Positions 1 to 9,807 of a stretch of 64,000 bases of DNA are shown here, piece by piece. The notes under the pieces are model-generated. The model made no database searches, was not told the DNA's origin, and saw only the letters and a list, made by a program, of their open reading frames with translations. A program made the position numbers and the translations under genes. The stretch's first letter is position 1. Each line of letters begins with the position of its first letter. The stretch comes from Pararhizobium arenae (GTDB lineage Bacteria > Pseudomonadota > Alphaproteobacteria > Rhizobiales > Rhizobiaceae). Where the stretch lies: positions 186,001-250,000 of the forward strand of contig NZ_MOOY01000003.1 in the NCBI RefSeq assembly GCF_001931685.1, written 5' to 3'.

Positions 1-469
1 GGCTTGCGATGGGACATTCCGAGATGGAGACGATGTGATGGCTTTCCGGCGTGTTGAAGCCGAGCAGCAGCTCCTTCTCCGTGCGCCGAACGATGAAGAC
101 GACGCGGCGCCTCTCGCCGGGCTGTGCCGTGATCAACGGCGCGACGTCGACCGAAAGCGCCTTGGATTTCATGGCGTCGATGACAATCTGACGCTTGAAG
201 TCGTGATACAGCGCATCGCTCGCATGCTGCAGCGAACAGCCGCCGCAGGTGCCGTTCTCGCCCTCGGGCCCGAAATGCCGGCACTTCGGCGGCACACGAT
301 CCGGGGAGACATCGCTCATCGACATCACCGTGCCGTGGTTCTTGTTGACGGCAAGGACGGCCGTCTCGCCCGGCAGGGTAAAGGACACATAGACCGGGCC
401 GAACGGACCGCGCGCAACGCCATCGCCGGAAAGGCCGAGCTTTTCAATGGTCAGCGTTTCGGTGCTCAT
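1..469 (-). CDS. TrmA/RlmD-family class I SAM-dependent RNA methyltransferase (N-terminal part, cut by window edge)
   Basis: The reverse strand from ATG at 469 reads an open frame of about 156 codons that runs off the window start, so only the N-terminal part is present. It opens with a TRAM-like segment (MSTETLTIEKLGLSGDGVAR) and then has a cysteine cluster (C, later GTCGGCSLQH) typical of the 4Fe-4S binding region of RNA uracil-5 methyltransferases of the TrmA/RlmC/RlmD family. The catalytic SAM domain lies outside the window. Its ATG overlaps the tlyA stop codon (ATGA, 466-469), so it is translationally coupled to another rRNA methyltransferase. Which uridine it modifies cannot be told from this fragment. 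Confidence 0.85.
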   Translation of the reverse strand, partial: MSTETLTIEKLGLSGDGVARGPFGPVYVSFTLPGETAVLAVNKNHGTVMSMSDVSPDRVPPKCRHFGPEGENGTCGGCSLQHASDALYHDFKRQIVIDAMKSKALSVDVAPLITAQPGERRRVVFIVRRTEKELLLGFNTPESHHIVSISECPIAS

Positions 470-1254
470 GCGTCCTCGCCGTCGTCTTCGTCGTCGCCTT
501 CCGGTTTGCGGCCAGCCAGCAGGTATTCTTCATTGCCGTCACCGCCGGCAATCGGTGAGGGGATGAGCCCGAGGCTTTCCCAGCCCATGTCCTCCACCAG
601 CCAGCGCTCCAGCTCGGCAGCAACAGCGGGAGCAGTGGATGGGTCTTTCAGAAGGCCGGCCTTGCTGATCGCCTCCCGCCCGGCTTCGAACTGCGGCTTC
701 ACCAGCAGGATGCAGTGCGCCCCTGGAGCTGCAAGATCAAGCGCCGGCGGCAGGGCGAGCTTCAGCGAGATGAAGGAGACATCCGAAACGACGAAGGAGA
801 TTTCGCGGTCGTCCAGATAATCCTCATCCAGCACGCGGGCATTCAGGCCCTCGATGTTGGTGACACGATCGTCGGCCTCGAGACGGGGATGGAACTGGCC
901 ATGACCGACATCGATCGCGATCACATGATTTGCGCCATTGTGGAGGAGGATTTCGGTGAAGCCGCCGGTGGAAGCGCCGATATCGAGACAGTCGCAGCCT
1001 TCTGGCGAAAGGGCGAAATGCTCCAGCCCGGCCTTCAGCTTCAGCGCCGCGCGCGAAACATAGGCCTGCACCGGATCGTCGATTTCGACCTTGGCATCTT
1101 CGGAGACATTGGCGCTCGCCTTGGTGACAAGCTTGCCATCGACGGTCACGGTGCCGCGCTGGATGGCGTCGCGGGCGCGAGAACGGCTGGCGACGAGGCC
1201 ACGATTGAGCAGCAGCTGATCGAGGCGAATAGGGTTTTTCAGGGTGTAGGACAT
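466..1254 (-). CDS. tlyA: TlyA family 16S/23S rRNA 2'-O-methyltransferase
   Basis: This 262-residue protein has an S4 RNA-binding domain at about residues 10-70 (RLDQLLLNRGLVASRSRARD) followed by an FtsJ-like Rossmann methyltransferase domain. The SAM-binding motif CLDIGASTGGFTE is near residue 90 and ILLVKPQFEAGRE near 185. TlyA proteins methylate cytidine 2'-hydroxyls in both ribosomal subunits and were historically called hemolysin A. The length is normal for the family. The start has GAGGAG just upstream of the ATG. The C-terminus is an acidic D/E tail. It is followed with an ATGA overlap by the TrmA-family methyltransferase, making an rRNA-modification pair. Confidence 0.93.
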   Translation of the reverse strand: MSYTLKNPIRLDQLLLNRGLVASRSRARDAIQRGTVTVDGKLVTKASANVSEDAKVEIDDPVQAYVSRAALKLKAGLEHFALSPEGCDCLDIGASTGGFTEILLHNGANHVIAIDVGHGQFHPRLEADDRVTNIEGLNARVLDEDYLDDREISFVVSDVSFISLKLALPPALDLAAPGAHCILLVKPQFEAGREAISKAGLLKDPSTAPAVAAELERWLVEDMGWESLGLIPSPIAGGDGNEEYLLAGRKPEGDDEDDGEDA

Positions 1255-1464
1255 TGCTCCTCATGCCGCGTCAGCCCATGGAAGGCAAGGGTTTTGGGCG
1301 TTTTGCGGCAAATATTGGCAGCCGCCCGATGCAGGGTGCCAATTTGGCACAAAATGCGGGATTGCTAAAATTATATCATTTGGCCGGCGCGAAAGAGTAA
1401 GGATTTCAATCTATAACATTGACCGAAGGGCCTATGCCGAAGGATGGCGAACCGGGGATTGGGG

Positions 1465-2589
1465 ATGAGCGGTCAGCGCGAGAACAGGATTGACCTGTTG
1501 AGGGGTCTTTCTCTCCTGTTCATTTTTGTCGGGCATGCGGAATTTACATTCTCGCAGACCTTTCAGCATGCGCGTGGCTTCTCCGATGCGTCGGAAATTT
1601 TCGTGCTGCTCTCCGGCATGTCCGCGGCGCTTGCCTATTTCCGCCCGTCCACGGGCCTGCAGCTGGAACGCCCGTGGAAACGGGCGTTGCGCCTCTATTT
1701 CGTCCATCTGTTGCTGTTCGCCATCATGGCGTTCGAGGGGGCCATCGCCCTGCACGTCTTCCACGATGCGGCCTGGGCGATCGATATGGTGGATTTCTGG
1801 CGTGAGCCCTGGCAGCACAGTTTCGAGGCTCTCTCGTTGCGCTACATGCCGGGCAACCTCGATATCCTGCCGATGTATGTCGTCCTTCTGCTGCTGGCGC
1901 CCTTCGTCTTCGTGCTGCATGAGCGATCCCTGCCGCTGCTGCTTTGCCTTTCCGTCCTGGTCTGGATCGCAGCCGGGCTCGGCCACATCAATTTCGTCAA
2001 CGTCGCACTCGAAGGCCATGCATGGTATTTCGATCCGCTGTCATGGCAGCTGATCTTCATCATCGGCATTTGCCTTGGCATCCGCATGAAACGTGGCTTG
2101 CCGGTCCTGCCTTACAATCGCGTGGTTTTCGTCGCCGCGGCGCTGTTTGCGCTCGCAGCCATCCCGGCCAATCTGGTGATCTATCTCGGTGTCGCGGAAT
2201 CGCCCTTCGGCAGCCTTCATCACGAATTGGTGTCGAAAACCAATGGCGGGCCGCTTCGCATCATCAATGTTCTGGCGATCCTGTACCTGGCCTGGAATAT
2301 TCGCGCCGTGAAGCGCGCCGCGGATCATCCGTCCCTGCAGCTTCTCTGCGCTGCGGGTCGGCACAGCCTGCCGGTCTTTTCCGTCGGTATCCTGCTGTCC
2401 TTCTGCGCGATGGTCATCATGAACGTGCATCCGCAGGCGCCGCTCTCCGTTCAGCTCTGCATGCTCGGCATTGGCTGTGCGATACAGCTTGCACTGGCAG
2501 CCTTTCTGGAAAAACGGAAGACGGCACGCAAGGCAGGTGGCCAATCCCAGACGTCAGCCGCCCCTACCGACTTCTCAGCTGCACGATAA
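1465..2589 (+). CDS. OpgC-domain integral membrane acyltransferase-like protein
   Basis: The predicted 374-residue protein is almost entirely hydrophobic, with roughly ten membrane segments. It begins with the OpgC/acyltransferase-3-like signature RIDLLRGLSLLFIFVGHAEF, in which Arg-Asp and His are conserved. OpgC proteins add succinyl or other acyl groups to osmoregulated periplasmic glucans; the substrate here is inferred only from the family. I chose the ATG at 1465 because a purine-rich GGGGATTGGGG precedes it; an in-frame ATG at 1444 would add seven residues. The gene is convergent with dxs and divergent from tlyA. Confidence 0.8.
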   Translation: MSGQRENRIDLLRGLSLLFIFVGHAEFTFSQTFQHARGFSDASEIFVLLSGMSAALAYFRPSTGLQLERPWKRALRLYFVHLLLFAIMAFEGAIALHVFHDAAWAIDMVDFWREPWQHSFEALSLRYMPGNLDILPMYVVLLLLAPFVFVLHERSLPLLLCLSVLVWIAAGLGHINFVNVALEGHAWYFDPLSWQLIFIIGICLGIRMKRGLPVLPYNRVVFVAAALFALAAIPANLVIYLGVAESPFGSLHHELVSKTNGGPLRIINVLAILYLAWNIRAVKRAADHPSLQLLCAAGRHSLPVFSVGILLSFCAMVIMNVHPQAPLSVQLCMLGIGCAIQLALAAFLEKRKTARKAGGQSQTSAAPTDFSAAR

Positions 2590-2609
2590 ACTGGCGAGAT
2601 GCTATAAAT

Positions 2610-4547
2610 CTATCCCGCAGCGCCAAGCCCGACTGTTTTCTTCTGGCCGAGCGCCTTGAAGACGGTCGAAACGATGCCGGCGCGATCGAGACCCGCCTTG
2701 GCATACATGACGTCCGGTTTGGCCTGCTCCATCCAGACATCCGGCAGCACCATCGGGCGCACCTTCAGGCCGTTGTCGAGCAGGCCTTCCAGCGCGAGAA
2801 ACTGCAGCACATGGCTGCCGAAGCCGCCGATGGCGCCTTCCTCGATGGTGATCAGGACTTCATGGTGACGGGCAAGCTGGCGGATCAGATCGAGATCGAG
2901 CGGCTTGGCAAAACGGGCATCGGCAACCGTGGTCGAAAGCCCGGCAGCATCGAGGTCTTCGGCGGCAGTCAGACAGTCCGTAAGGCGGGTGCCGAAGGAC
3001 AGAAGCGCCACCTTGGAGCCCTGCTTGATCACCCGGCCCTTGCCGATCTGAAGGATTTCGCCGCGCTCCGGCATCTCGACGCCGACGCCTTCGCCGCGCG
3101 GATAACGGAAGGAGATCGGGCCGTCATCATAGGCGGCGGCAGTGCGTACCATATGCTTCAATTCGGCCTCGTCGGCAGCCGCCATGACCACGAAGCCGGG
3201 CAGGGTGGCGAGATAGGTGGTATCGAACGAGCCGGCATGCGTCGGCCCGTCTGCGCCGACGAAGCCCGCGCGATCGATCGGGAACCGAACCGGCAAGCTC
3301 TGGATCGCCACGTCATGCACGACCTGATCGTAACCGCGCTGCAGGAAGGTGGAATAAAGCGCGCAGAAGGGCTTGTAGCCTTCCGAAGCCAGGCCAGCCG
3401 CAAACGTCACGGCATGCTGCTCGGCAATGCCGACATCGAAGATGCGGCTCGGATGGGCGAGCGCAAACTTGTCGAGGCCGGTGCCCGACGGCATGGCGGC
3501 GGTGATCGCGACGATCTTCTCGTCGAAGCCGGCTTCCTGCGTCAGCGCTTCGGCGAAGACGGAGGTGTAAGCCGGCGCGTTGGGCTTTGCCTTCGCCTGT
3601 GCGCCGGTGATGACGTCGAATGTGTTGACGCCGTGATACTTGTCCGCAGCCGCTTCGGCTGGCGGATATCCCTTGCCCTTCTGGGTCACGACGTGAATCA
3701 GAACCGGGCCCTTGGAGTTGTCACGCACATTGCGCAGTACGGGCAGCAGGTGATCGAAGGAGTGACCGTCGATCGGGCCGATATGGTAGAAACCCATCTC
3801 CTCGAACAGCGTACCGCCGGTCACATAGCCGCGGGCATGCTCCACCGCACGGGTAATGGCGCGATCGACCTTCTTACCGAGATAGGCCGTCAGTTTCTTG
3901 CCGAGATCACGAAAGCCCATATAGGTGCGGCCGGATGCGAGACGCGCCAGATAGGCGCTCATCGCGCCTGTAGGCGGCGCAATCGACATGTCGTTGTCGT
4001 TGAGGATCACAATGAGGCGCGCATCCAGCGCACCGGCATTGTTCAGCGCCTCATAGGCCATCCCGGCCGACATGGCGCCGTCCCCAATGACAGCGATGAC
4101 ATTGCGCGGCACGTCCGAAAGCTGCGAGGCAACCGCCATGCCGAGACCGGCGGAAATCGAGGTGGAGGAATGGGCGGCGCCGAAGGGATCGTATTCGCTC
4201 TCAGCCCGGCGGGTGAAGCCGGAAAGGCCATTTTCCTGGCGAAGCGTGCGGATGCGGTCCCGTCGGCCGGTCAGGATCTTGTGCGGATAACACTGGTGAC
4301 CGACATCGAAGATCAGCCGGTCATGCGGCGTGTTGAAGACTTTGTGGATCGCGATCGTCAGTTCCACGACGCCGAGCCCGGCGCCCAGATGCCCGCCGGT
4401 ACGCGACACGGCATCGACCATTTCGGCGCGCAGTTCCGTTGCCAGCTGCGGCAAATCCTTGTCGTCGATCTTCTTCAGGTCGTCAGGGTATGTCACCTTG
4501 TCGAGAAGGGGTGTCGCCGGCAGGGGCTGGGCAGGCAGTTGTGTCAC
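2610..4547 (-). CDS. dxs: 1-deoxy-D-xylulose-5-phosphate synthase
   Basis: This transketolase-like enzyme condenses pyruvate and glyceraldehyde 3-phosphate in the first step of the MEP isoprenoid pathway. The thiamine-diphosphate motif [18 protein letters not shown] lies near residue 145, the family motif [13 protein letters not shown] follows, and the catalytic-domain segment [17 protein letters not shown] is near residue 370. Length (645 residues) is normal. No ATG fits. A GTG at 4547 gives the expected VTQLP N-terminus with a GAGG about 10 bases upstream; an in-frame GTG at 4574 would add nine residues. The pathway's last enzyme gene, ispH, is also in this window at 38.5 kb. Confidence 0.95.
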   Translation of the reverse strand: MTQLPAQPLPATPLLDKVTYPDDLKKIDDKDLPQLATELRAEMVDAVSRTGGHLGAGLGVVELTIAIHKVFNTPHDRLIFDVGHQCYPHKILTGRRDRIRTLRQENGLSGFTRRAESEYDPFGAAHSSTSISAGLGMAVASQLSDVPRNVIAVIGDGAMSAGMAYEALNNAGALDARLIVILNDNDMSIAPPTGAMSAYLARLASGRTYMGFRDLGKKLTAYLGKKVDRAITRAVEHARGYVTGGTLFEEMGFYHIGPIDGHSFDHLLPVLRNVRDNSKGPVLIHVVTQKGKGYPPAEAAADKYHGVNTFDVITGAQAKAKPNAPAYTSVFAEALTQEAGFDEKIVAITAAMPSGTGLDKFALAHPSRIFDVGIAEQHAVTFAAGLASEGYKPFCALYSTFLQRGYDQVVHDVAIQSLPVRFPIDRAGFVGADGPTHAGSFDTTYLATLPGFVVMAAADEAELKHMVRTAAAYDDGPISFRYPRGEGVGVEMPERGEILQIGKGRVIKQGSKVALLSFGTRLTDCLTAAEDLDAAGLSTTVADARFAKPLDLDLIRQLARHHEVLITIEEGAIGGFGSHVLQFLALEGLLDNGLKVRPMVLPDVWMEQAKPDVMYAKAGLDRAGIVSTVFKALGQKKTVGLGAAG

Positions 4548-4686
4548 GCTGAAGGCCTCATTCCCGCGTCGCACCGATGCGCCGCGATTCTGGATGTAGT
4601 GTCTGCAAATCTGGGTCTTTAAACAGAAACCACAAGGATTGCAAAAGCAGGTTTTTCTGCGACACGAACCAGAAGTTTAACGAAAA

Positions 4687-5610
4687 TCAGCTTTCCGGCA
4701 AAGGGATAAACTCTTCTTCGTCCCCCGGCACGATATCGAAACGGCCGGTTCTCCACTCTTCTTTGGCCTTTTCGATGCGTTCCTTGGATGAGGAAACGAA
4801 GTTCCACCAGATATAGCGCTGCGAGCCCATCGCAGCACCGCCGAAGAGCATCACATGACAGCCCGTCGGTCCGCCCGTGATGGTGATGGCATCGCCCGGG
4901 CGGAAAACGAGAAGCTGGTTCTCCGCAAAATGATCTCCGGCAATGATGGCTTCGCCCGACAGAATGTAGAGCGCGCGCTCCTCCCAGCTCGCCGCGAACG
5001 GCGCGCTTCTGCCGGCCTCGATCGAGAGATCGACATAGATCGTGTCCGAAAACACCTTGACCGGAGAGGCCATGCCTTCGAAGGATCCGATGACGACACG
5101 ACCTTCCAGCCCGTCCTGACGAAACGCCGGCATGTCGTGCTTTTCCGTATGGGCGAAGATCGGATCGATCTCTTCGTGTCGATCCGGCAGCGCCAGCCAC
5201 GTCTGCAGGCCGGAGATCGAATGTTCTGTCCCGCGCAGGTTTTCCGGAGAGCGCTCCGAATGCACGATACCGCGCCCGGCGGTCATCAGGTTGAGATCGC
5301 CCGGCCGGATGACCATCTCCGTGCCGAGGCTGTCGCGATGTTTGATCTCGCCGTCGAAGAGATAGGTGACGGTGGAAAGCCCGATATGCGGATGCGGCCG
5401 CACATCCATCGCCTGATCCGCCCTCAGGATCGCCGGGCCCATGCGGTCGAAGAACACGAAAGGCCCGACCAGCCGGCGTTTTGCCGTCGGCAGCGCTCGC
5501 CGCACCTGGAAATTGCCGATATCGCTGGTGCGCGGAATGATCATAAGCTCGATGGCATCACAAGCCGGCGCATCACCCGCCTCAGGGTCTTTTCCGGGAA
5601 AAAAGGACAT
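4687..5610 (-). CDS. pirin family protein (bicupin)
   Basis: The 307-residue protein shows the N-terminal pirin cupin with the metal-binding motif RPHPHIGLSTV near residue 71 and GIVHSERSPEN further on, giving the expected His-x-His and His-x-Glu ligands. A second cupin-like half follows (ALYILSGEAIIAG). Some bacterial pirins act as quercetin dioxygenases and others bind regulatory partners, so no specific substrate is proposed. The start has an excellent AAGGAG 7 bases upstream. The gene lies between dxs and an RTX gene on the same strand. Confidence 0.9.
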   Translation of the reverse strand: MSFFPGKDPEAGDAPACDAIELMIIPRTSDIGNFQVRRALPTAKRRLVGPFVFFDRMGPAILRADQAMDVRPHPHIGLSTVTYLFDGEIKHRDSLGTEMVIRPGDLNLMTAGRGIVHSERSPENLRGTEHSISGLQTWLALPDRHEEIDPIFAHTEKHDMPAFRQDGLEGRVVIGSFEGMASPVKVFSDTIYVDLSIEAGRSAPFAASWEERALYILSGEAIIAGDHFAENQLLVFRPGDAITITGGPTGCHVMLFGGAAMGSQRYIWWNFVSSSKERIEKAKEEWRTGRFDIVPGDEEEFIPLPES

Positions 5611-5642
5611 AGGCGTCTCCTTAGCACTGATCGCCTTGGAGA

Positions 5643-7754
5643 CTACAGTATGAAATCGCTCTGCGTCAGGGTGATTTTGCCGGCAATGCCAAATCCGATG
5701 TCGGCAAAACTATCACCGTCACTGTCAATCTGGACGTAGGTGTTGCCGCCCTCAAGGTAGCTGCGAACTTCGCCTGCCTTACCTTGGAAAGCGCCGGCGC
5801 CTATCATGGATACGCTCGCAAGATCTGTGTATCTGAGCTTAATCTTGTCACCCTCAGCGCGGTTGAAATCCGTGAAGAAGTCTTGTGTGGATGCTCTAGG
5901 GAGTGACTCAAACATGTCGATAACGAAGTGGTCCGCGCCCTTTCCGCCTGCCAGCCGGTCAGCCCCCTCGTTTCCGTTCAGCGTGTCATTGCCATCACCA
6001 CCACGCAGGCGGTCATTTGCTTGTCCACCTGAGAGAATGTCATTGCCCTTGCCGCCGATTACCAGCAATGCCGCTTTTGTAAAGCCGTTAGTCGAGAAAT
6101 TCACCAAAAGGGTATCGTTGGTGCTCAGTTGGCTGCCGTCGATCGTCATGGCTCGATCACCTTGAATCGTGACATAACTTTTGAGGCCTTTACTGAAATT
6201 GTTGGCGATTTTTATCGTCTCAATTCCTTCGACTGACGCGCCAATGATGGTTTCATGTCCGTCTGCAACAAGAACCGTATCAACGCCAGCCCCGCCGATG
6301 ATGACGTCATTCTCCGTTATGCCGGTGTACCAGTCATTTTTCTTGAGAAGGGAGAAGTCGAACACATCGTTGCCAGCGCTGCCGATCAAATGGGTCTCTG
6401 CTTGCCCCTTGAGAGCAATATAGACCGAATACTTGGCATCTATGACATCAGAGGCGTCAACCTTTCTCGTTGAAGCCTGTATGCGAAGACGTCCATTTTC
6501 GTAATGATTATTCGTCAGAAAATCTTGAGTTATGCTGAAGGCGGTCGATGACGTTAAATCGATGATTTCAATACCTGATACCTTGCCGCTATCGAGCACG
6601 GCTGCAGTCGGGGAGTCTCCTGAAAACCTGAGAGTATCTGTGCCAGTTCCCCCAGATATCTCGACATTGAATTTGGGTTGAACAGTCAGCAAGAAATCAA
6701 AGACGTCATTGCCTTCCTCACCGTACATCTTGGTTATTCCGCGACTGCCCTGGGCGGGGCTCGTGAGTTCGTAGTCGCCCTCATACAAGGAAGAACTGTT
6801 TAAAAACAAATCATTTCCGGCTCCTCCGCCAAGCCAGTCGGCGCCATATCCGCCGATCAGTATATCGTTTCCTTTTCCGCCGGACAGGCGATCATCAGCG
6901 AGGCCTCCGATTAGAAGATCGTTGGCATTCCCACCATTAACAGTCAGCTTGCTGTATTTTGAACTCACAGCGCCTCCATCAACGATGAGCGTGCCATCGA
7001 TTGCGGTTGCAGCCTTGCCCGTTCCGTAATTGCGATCTGTCGTTATTGTAATCGCATTGGTACCTTTGTAGTTCTCCGGTACGCCGAAATCGACCACCCG
7101 TGACTGCCCGGCGGCGAGATTTGTCACCACAATATTTTCAATGTTCTTGGTGTTTTGAATATTGCTGATGCCGTTTGGATCTGTCTTGTTGCTCTTGGTT
7201 TGGCCTGCGCCTGAGATTACGAGGGTGTCGGTACCTGCGCCACCATCGATAGCGTCGTATATCAAGGTGTTGGCGTAGTAAGTAAAAGTGTCATTCTTTG
7301 CGCCGGTTTTCAGAGTATCCTTGGTTCTGTCCGCACTATTCAATGATCGGTCCGTTGATCCGAAAACGTCGAATGCTGTGCCCGTAACCGAAGATGCATT
7401 CAATTGTAGGGCCGATTTATCGGCGCCCAACTTGGTCGCATCGATAGAGACACGGCCAACCTTGTTCGTCTTGAACACGGTATCGTCAAATGTCAGGTTG
7501 AAGCCGAAAGCGTCGGCGCCGCCGGACGGTTTCGTCGCCAATGTTATACCGTCAATTTTCGAAAATAGTGGCCAGCCGCTGCTCGGAATGGACCAAAGCG
7601 AGGCGAGTTCATTCGTAAGAAATAGCGTATTGCTTCCTGTCCCGCCGTCCAATTTGTCGGTGGACTTCATACTGCTACGGGTAAAATAGAAAACATCGTC
7701 TGCGCTACCGCCAACAAAACGATCGACACCTGCCGTGCCATAAAACTTCGCCAT
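5643..7754 (-). CDS. large RTX (hemolysin-type) calcium-binding protein, probable type I secretion substrate
   Basis: This 703-residue protein lacks an N-terminal signal peptide. It carries glycine/aspartate nonapeptide repeats of the GGxGxDxxx type in two clusters, roughly residues 270-310 (GGKGNDILIGGYGADWLGGG) and 580-630 (GGDGNDTLNGNEGADRLAGG). Such repeats bind calcium outside the cell. The C-terminus (DFNRAEGDKIKL ... DGDSFADIGFGI ... QSDFIL) resembles the tail of the second RTX protein at 58.2 kb and ends in a hydrophobic aliphatic motif, as in ABC-exported substrates. No catalytic domain is recognised. Codon use is visibly more AT-rich than neighbouring genes, suggesting transfer. No HlyB/HlyD exporter genes are in the window. 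Confidence 0.85.
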   Translation of the reverse strand: MAKFYGTAGVDRFVGGSADDVFYFTRSSMKSTDKLDGGTGSNTLFLTNELASLWSIPSSGWPLFSKIDGITLATKPSGGADAFGFNLTFDDTVFKTNKVGRVSIDATKLGADKSALQLNASSVTGTAFDVFGSTDRSLNSADRTKDTLKTGAKNDTFTYYANTLIYDAIDGGAGTDTLVISGAGQTKSNKTDPNGISNIQNTKNIENIVVTNLAAGQSRVVDFGVPENYKGTNAITITTDRNYGTGKAATAIDGTLIVDGGAVSSKYSKLTVNGGNANDLLIGGLADDRLSGGKGNDILIGGYGADWLGGGAGNDLFLNSSSLYEGDYELTSPAQGSRGITKMYGEEGNDVFDFLLTVQPKFNVEISGGTGTDTLRFSGDSPTAAVLDSGKVSGIEIIDLTSSTAFSITQDFLTNNHYENGRLRIQASTRKVDASDVIDAKYSVYIALKGQAETHLIGSAGNDVFDFSLLKKNDWYTGITENDVIIGGAGVDTVLVADGHETIIGASVEGIETIKIANNFSKGLKSYVTIQGDRAMTIDGSQLSTNDTLLVNFSTNGFTKAALLVIGGKGNDILSGGQANDRLRGGDGNDTLNGNEGADRLAGGKGADHFVIDMFESLPRASTQDFFTDFNRAEGDKIKLRYTDLASVSMIGAGAFQGKAGEVRSYLEGGNTYVQIDSDGDSFADIGFGIAGKITLTQSDFIL

Positions 7755-7914
7755 TACAAACTGCCCCTAAAACCGGCGCGATGTCACTATGGGCCGGCAC
7801 TGAGGCAGATATCCATTGAAGCGAACCGAAGACCGTTAAAAAAGTAAATTAATCAACGATATTTAAGTCTGCTTCGAAAGTCCTGTCAAGGCAAAATACA
7901 ACTTTTCCGCGCGA
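7755..7914. other. AT-rich intergenic region upstream of the large RTX gene
   Basis: These 160 bases separate the xseB stop from the RTX start. The stretch 7835-7875 is strongly AT-rich, with several TTAA tetramers. It presumably holds the RTX promoter on the reverse strand, but I cannot assign clear -35 and -10 boxes. No gene is visible here. Confidence 0.4.
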
Positions 7915-8166
7915 TCACTCCCCGTCCAGCGGCTCCACGCCCTGCGGCTTTCCGGCGCGGTCGAGGCGGATTTTTTCGATGCGGTTTTCGGCGGCGTTGA
8001 GCAGGCTTTCGCAATGCTTTTTCAGCGCTTCGCCGCGTTCGTAGATCTCGATCGACTTGTCCAGCGCCACATCGCCGCGCTCCAGTGCGGAGACTATGGC
8101 TTCGAGTTCCTCCACGGCCTTTTCGAAGGAGAGGCCGGAAACGTCGGTGTTCGGTGTCGTGCTCAT
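7915..8166 (-). CDS. xseB: exodeoxyribonuclease VII small subunit
   Basis: The 83-residue protein matches the XseB family: a small helical polypeptide with [42 protein letters not shown]-like spacing, mainly two amphipathic helices. It binds the large XseA subunit to form the nuclease that degrades single-stranded DNA. XseA is not in this window. The start has GAGGGG 7 bases upstream, and the gene begins one base after the stop of the deacetylase-family gene, so the two are probably co-transcribed. Confidence 0.93.
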   Translation of the reverse strand: MSTTPNTDVSGLSFEKAVEELEAIVSALERGDVALDKSIEIYERGEALKKHCESLLNAAENRIEKIRLDRAGKPQGVEPLDGE

Positions 8167-8167
8167 G

Positions 8168-9094
8168 TCAGCCCCTCATCAGGCGATATATGTGTGTGCC
8201 GGCGGATTCCGCCAGGCCTTGCAGGTCGTAGCCGCCTTCCAGCAGGCTGACGACGCGGTTGTTGGCGCTCTTGCCGGCGATCTCGAGCAGCCGGCCCGTT
8301 GCCCAGTCGAAATCGTCGGCGACGAGATTGATCTGCGCCAGCGGATCGCGGTGGTGGGCGTCGAAGCCGGCGGAGATGATCAGGAAGTCCGGGCGGAAGT
8401 TTTCGAGGGCCGTCAGAACGCGCGACCGGAAGGCCTCGCGAAAATGATCGCTGCCGGTGTCGGGCGAGAGGGGTGCGTTGACGATGTTGCCGGCCCCCGT
8501 CTCATCCTTGGCGCCGGTTCCGGGATAAAGCGGCATCTGGTGCGTGGAGCAGAAGAGTACGGAGGGATCGTCCCAGAAGATATCCTGCGTTCCGTTGCCG
8601 TGATGCACGTCCCAGTCGACGATGGCGACACGCTCGGCGCCGTAGGTCTGCTGCGCGTAACGGGCGGCGATGGCGGCATTGTTGAAGAAGCAGAAGCCCA
8701 TGGCCTTGTTCTTCTCGGCATGATGGCCGGGCGGGCGCGAGGCGACGAAGACGTTGTCGGCCTTGCCCGTGAAGACGGCATCGACAGCGGCGGTTGCGCC
8801 GCCGATCCCGGTGAGTGCCGCCTGAAGACTTGCGGGGCTTGCATGGGTGTCGGCCTCGAAGGAGTTGATGCCTTCTTCGGGAATGACCGACATGACGGTG
8901 CGCAAATGCTCTTCCGGGTGGGCGAGCAGCACCAGATCCTCGTTGCCCTGCGGCGCCTTCTCCCGCTTCAGGTCGCCAAAACGCTCATGTTCCAGCGCAA
9001 GGTTGAGCGCGCGCAGCCGGTCCGGTCGCTCCGGGTGGCCTTCCGGCACCTGATGTTCGAGAAAGATCGGATTTTCGAAAAGGATCGTTGTCAT
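8168..9094 (-). CDS. histone deacetylase family protein (class II-like amidohydrolase)
   Basis: The 308-residue protein has the arginase/deacetylase fold hallmarks: [16 protein letters not shown]-type N-terminus, [21 protein letters not shown] with the catalytic histidine pair, and [16 protein letters not shown] with zinc-ligand Asp and His. Bacterial members deacetylate polyamines, acetoin-related compounds or other small acetylated molecules; the substrate is not evident here. It directly precedes xseB with one base between them, an arrangement I recall as common in rhizobial genomes near dxs. Confidence 0.9.
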   Translation of the reverse strand: MTTILFENPIFLEHQVPEGHPERPDRLRALNLALEHERFGDLKREKAPQGNEDLVLLAHPEEHLRTVMSVIPEEGINSFEADTHASPASLQAALTGIGGATAAVDAVFTGKADNVFVASRPPGHHAEKNKAMGFCFFNNAAIAARYAQQTYGAERVAIVDWDVHHGNGTQDIFWDDPSVLFCSTHQMPLYPGTGAKDETGAGNIVNAPLSPDTGSDHFREAFRSRVLTALENFRPDFLIISAGFDAHHRDPLAQINLVADDFDWATGRLLEIAGKSANNRVVSLLEGGYDLQGLAESAGTHIYRLMRG

Positions 9095-9165
9095 GGGCGA
9101 AAACCTAGGGCGTGGCTGCCATAAGGTCCATGGAGGCCACAGACAATTGCACTGTTTTCAACAGC

Positions 9166-9202
9166 GAGGCGTGATGGCGAAAAGGGATCGCCATCACGCA
9201 GG
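9166..9202. terminator. perfect 12-bp hairpin downstream of bioY
   Basis: GCGTGATGGCGA at 9169-9180 pairs perfectly with TCGCCATCACGC at 9188-9199 across a 7-base loop. It follows the bioY stop on the reverse strand and lies between two transcription units. No run of T follows on the reverse strand, so it may be a mRNA 3'-end stabiliser or a Rho-associated terminator rather than a classic intrinsic one. Confidence 0.5.
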
Positions 9203-9209
9203 GGCCTAA

Positions 9210-9773
9210 TCAGGCGCGCTGGGGCAAAAGCGGATAGCCGACGATGACCGCGCGGGCGGCAAGCGCGGCAATGGCGGCTTTCAGGATGTCGCCGGGGATG
9301 AAGGCGAGCGAGCCCATGACCGCCTTTTCGATGCCAAGGCCGGTCACGAAGGCGAGCCATGCGATGCCGAGCAGATAAACGACGCCGATGCCGCCGACAA
9401 CGGAGGCGATGAAGAAGCCGGCGAGCTGGCGGGTGCCGGTCTGGCTTTCACGCACGAGCTTTTCCGCGATGATGCCGGTAACGAAGGTGCCGACCACCCA
9501 GCCGGCGATGTAGCCGGCTGTCGGACCGGCCAGAATGGCGAGGCCGCCGCGACCGCCGGAGAGAACCGGGAGACCGACCGCGACCATCAGGATCACCAGA
9601 AGATAGGCAAGCGCACCGCGCTTGGCGCCGATGATGCAGCCGGCGAGCATCACGCCCATGGACTGCGCAGTGATCGGAACCGGGATAAAGCCCAACGTGA
9701 TCGGCGGGATAACGCCAAGGAAAACAATGATGGCGGCGAACAGGGCGATAAGAACGAGGTCTCTGGTGGTCAT
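9210..9773 (-). CDS. bioY: biotin transporter substrate-binding S component BioY
   Basis: This 187-residue membrane protein has about six hydrophobic segments and the BioY pattern: an N-terminal TTRDLVLIALFAAI helix, then IPVPITAQSMGVMLAG and a GGRGGLAILAGPTAGYIAG loop. BioY binds biotin and works with the energising module encoded directly upstream (BioM ATPase, BioN transmembrane protein). The start at ATG 9773 is supported by GGAGAAA 6-7 bases upstream and by the family N-terminus; the longer open frame to 9854 overlaps bioN. It is the last gene of the bioMNY operon. Confidence 0.95.
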   Translation of the reverse strand: MTTRDLVLIALFAAIIVFLGVIPPITLGFIPVPITAQSMGVMLAGCIIGAKRGALAYLLVILMVAVGLPVLSGGRGGLAILAGPTAGYIAGWVVGTFVTGIIAEKLVRESQTGTRQLAGFFIASVVGGIGVVYLLGIAWLAFVTGLGIEKAVMGSLAFIPGDILKAAIAALAARAVIVGYPLLPQRA

Positions 9774-9807
9774 TCCAATTTTTCTCCGGCGGGGAATCAT
9801 GTGGGGT

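Noticed and set aside
1944-4622. An 892-codon open frame on the + strand
   Set aside because: It overlaps the OpgC-type gene and is antisense to dxs. Both of those have clear family motifs.
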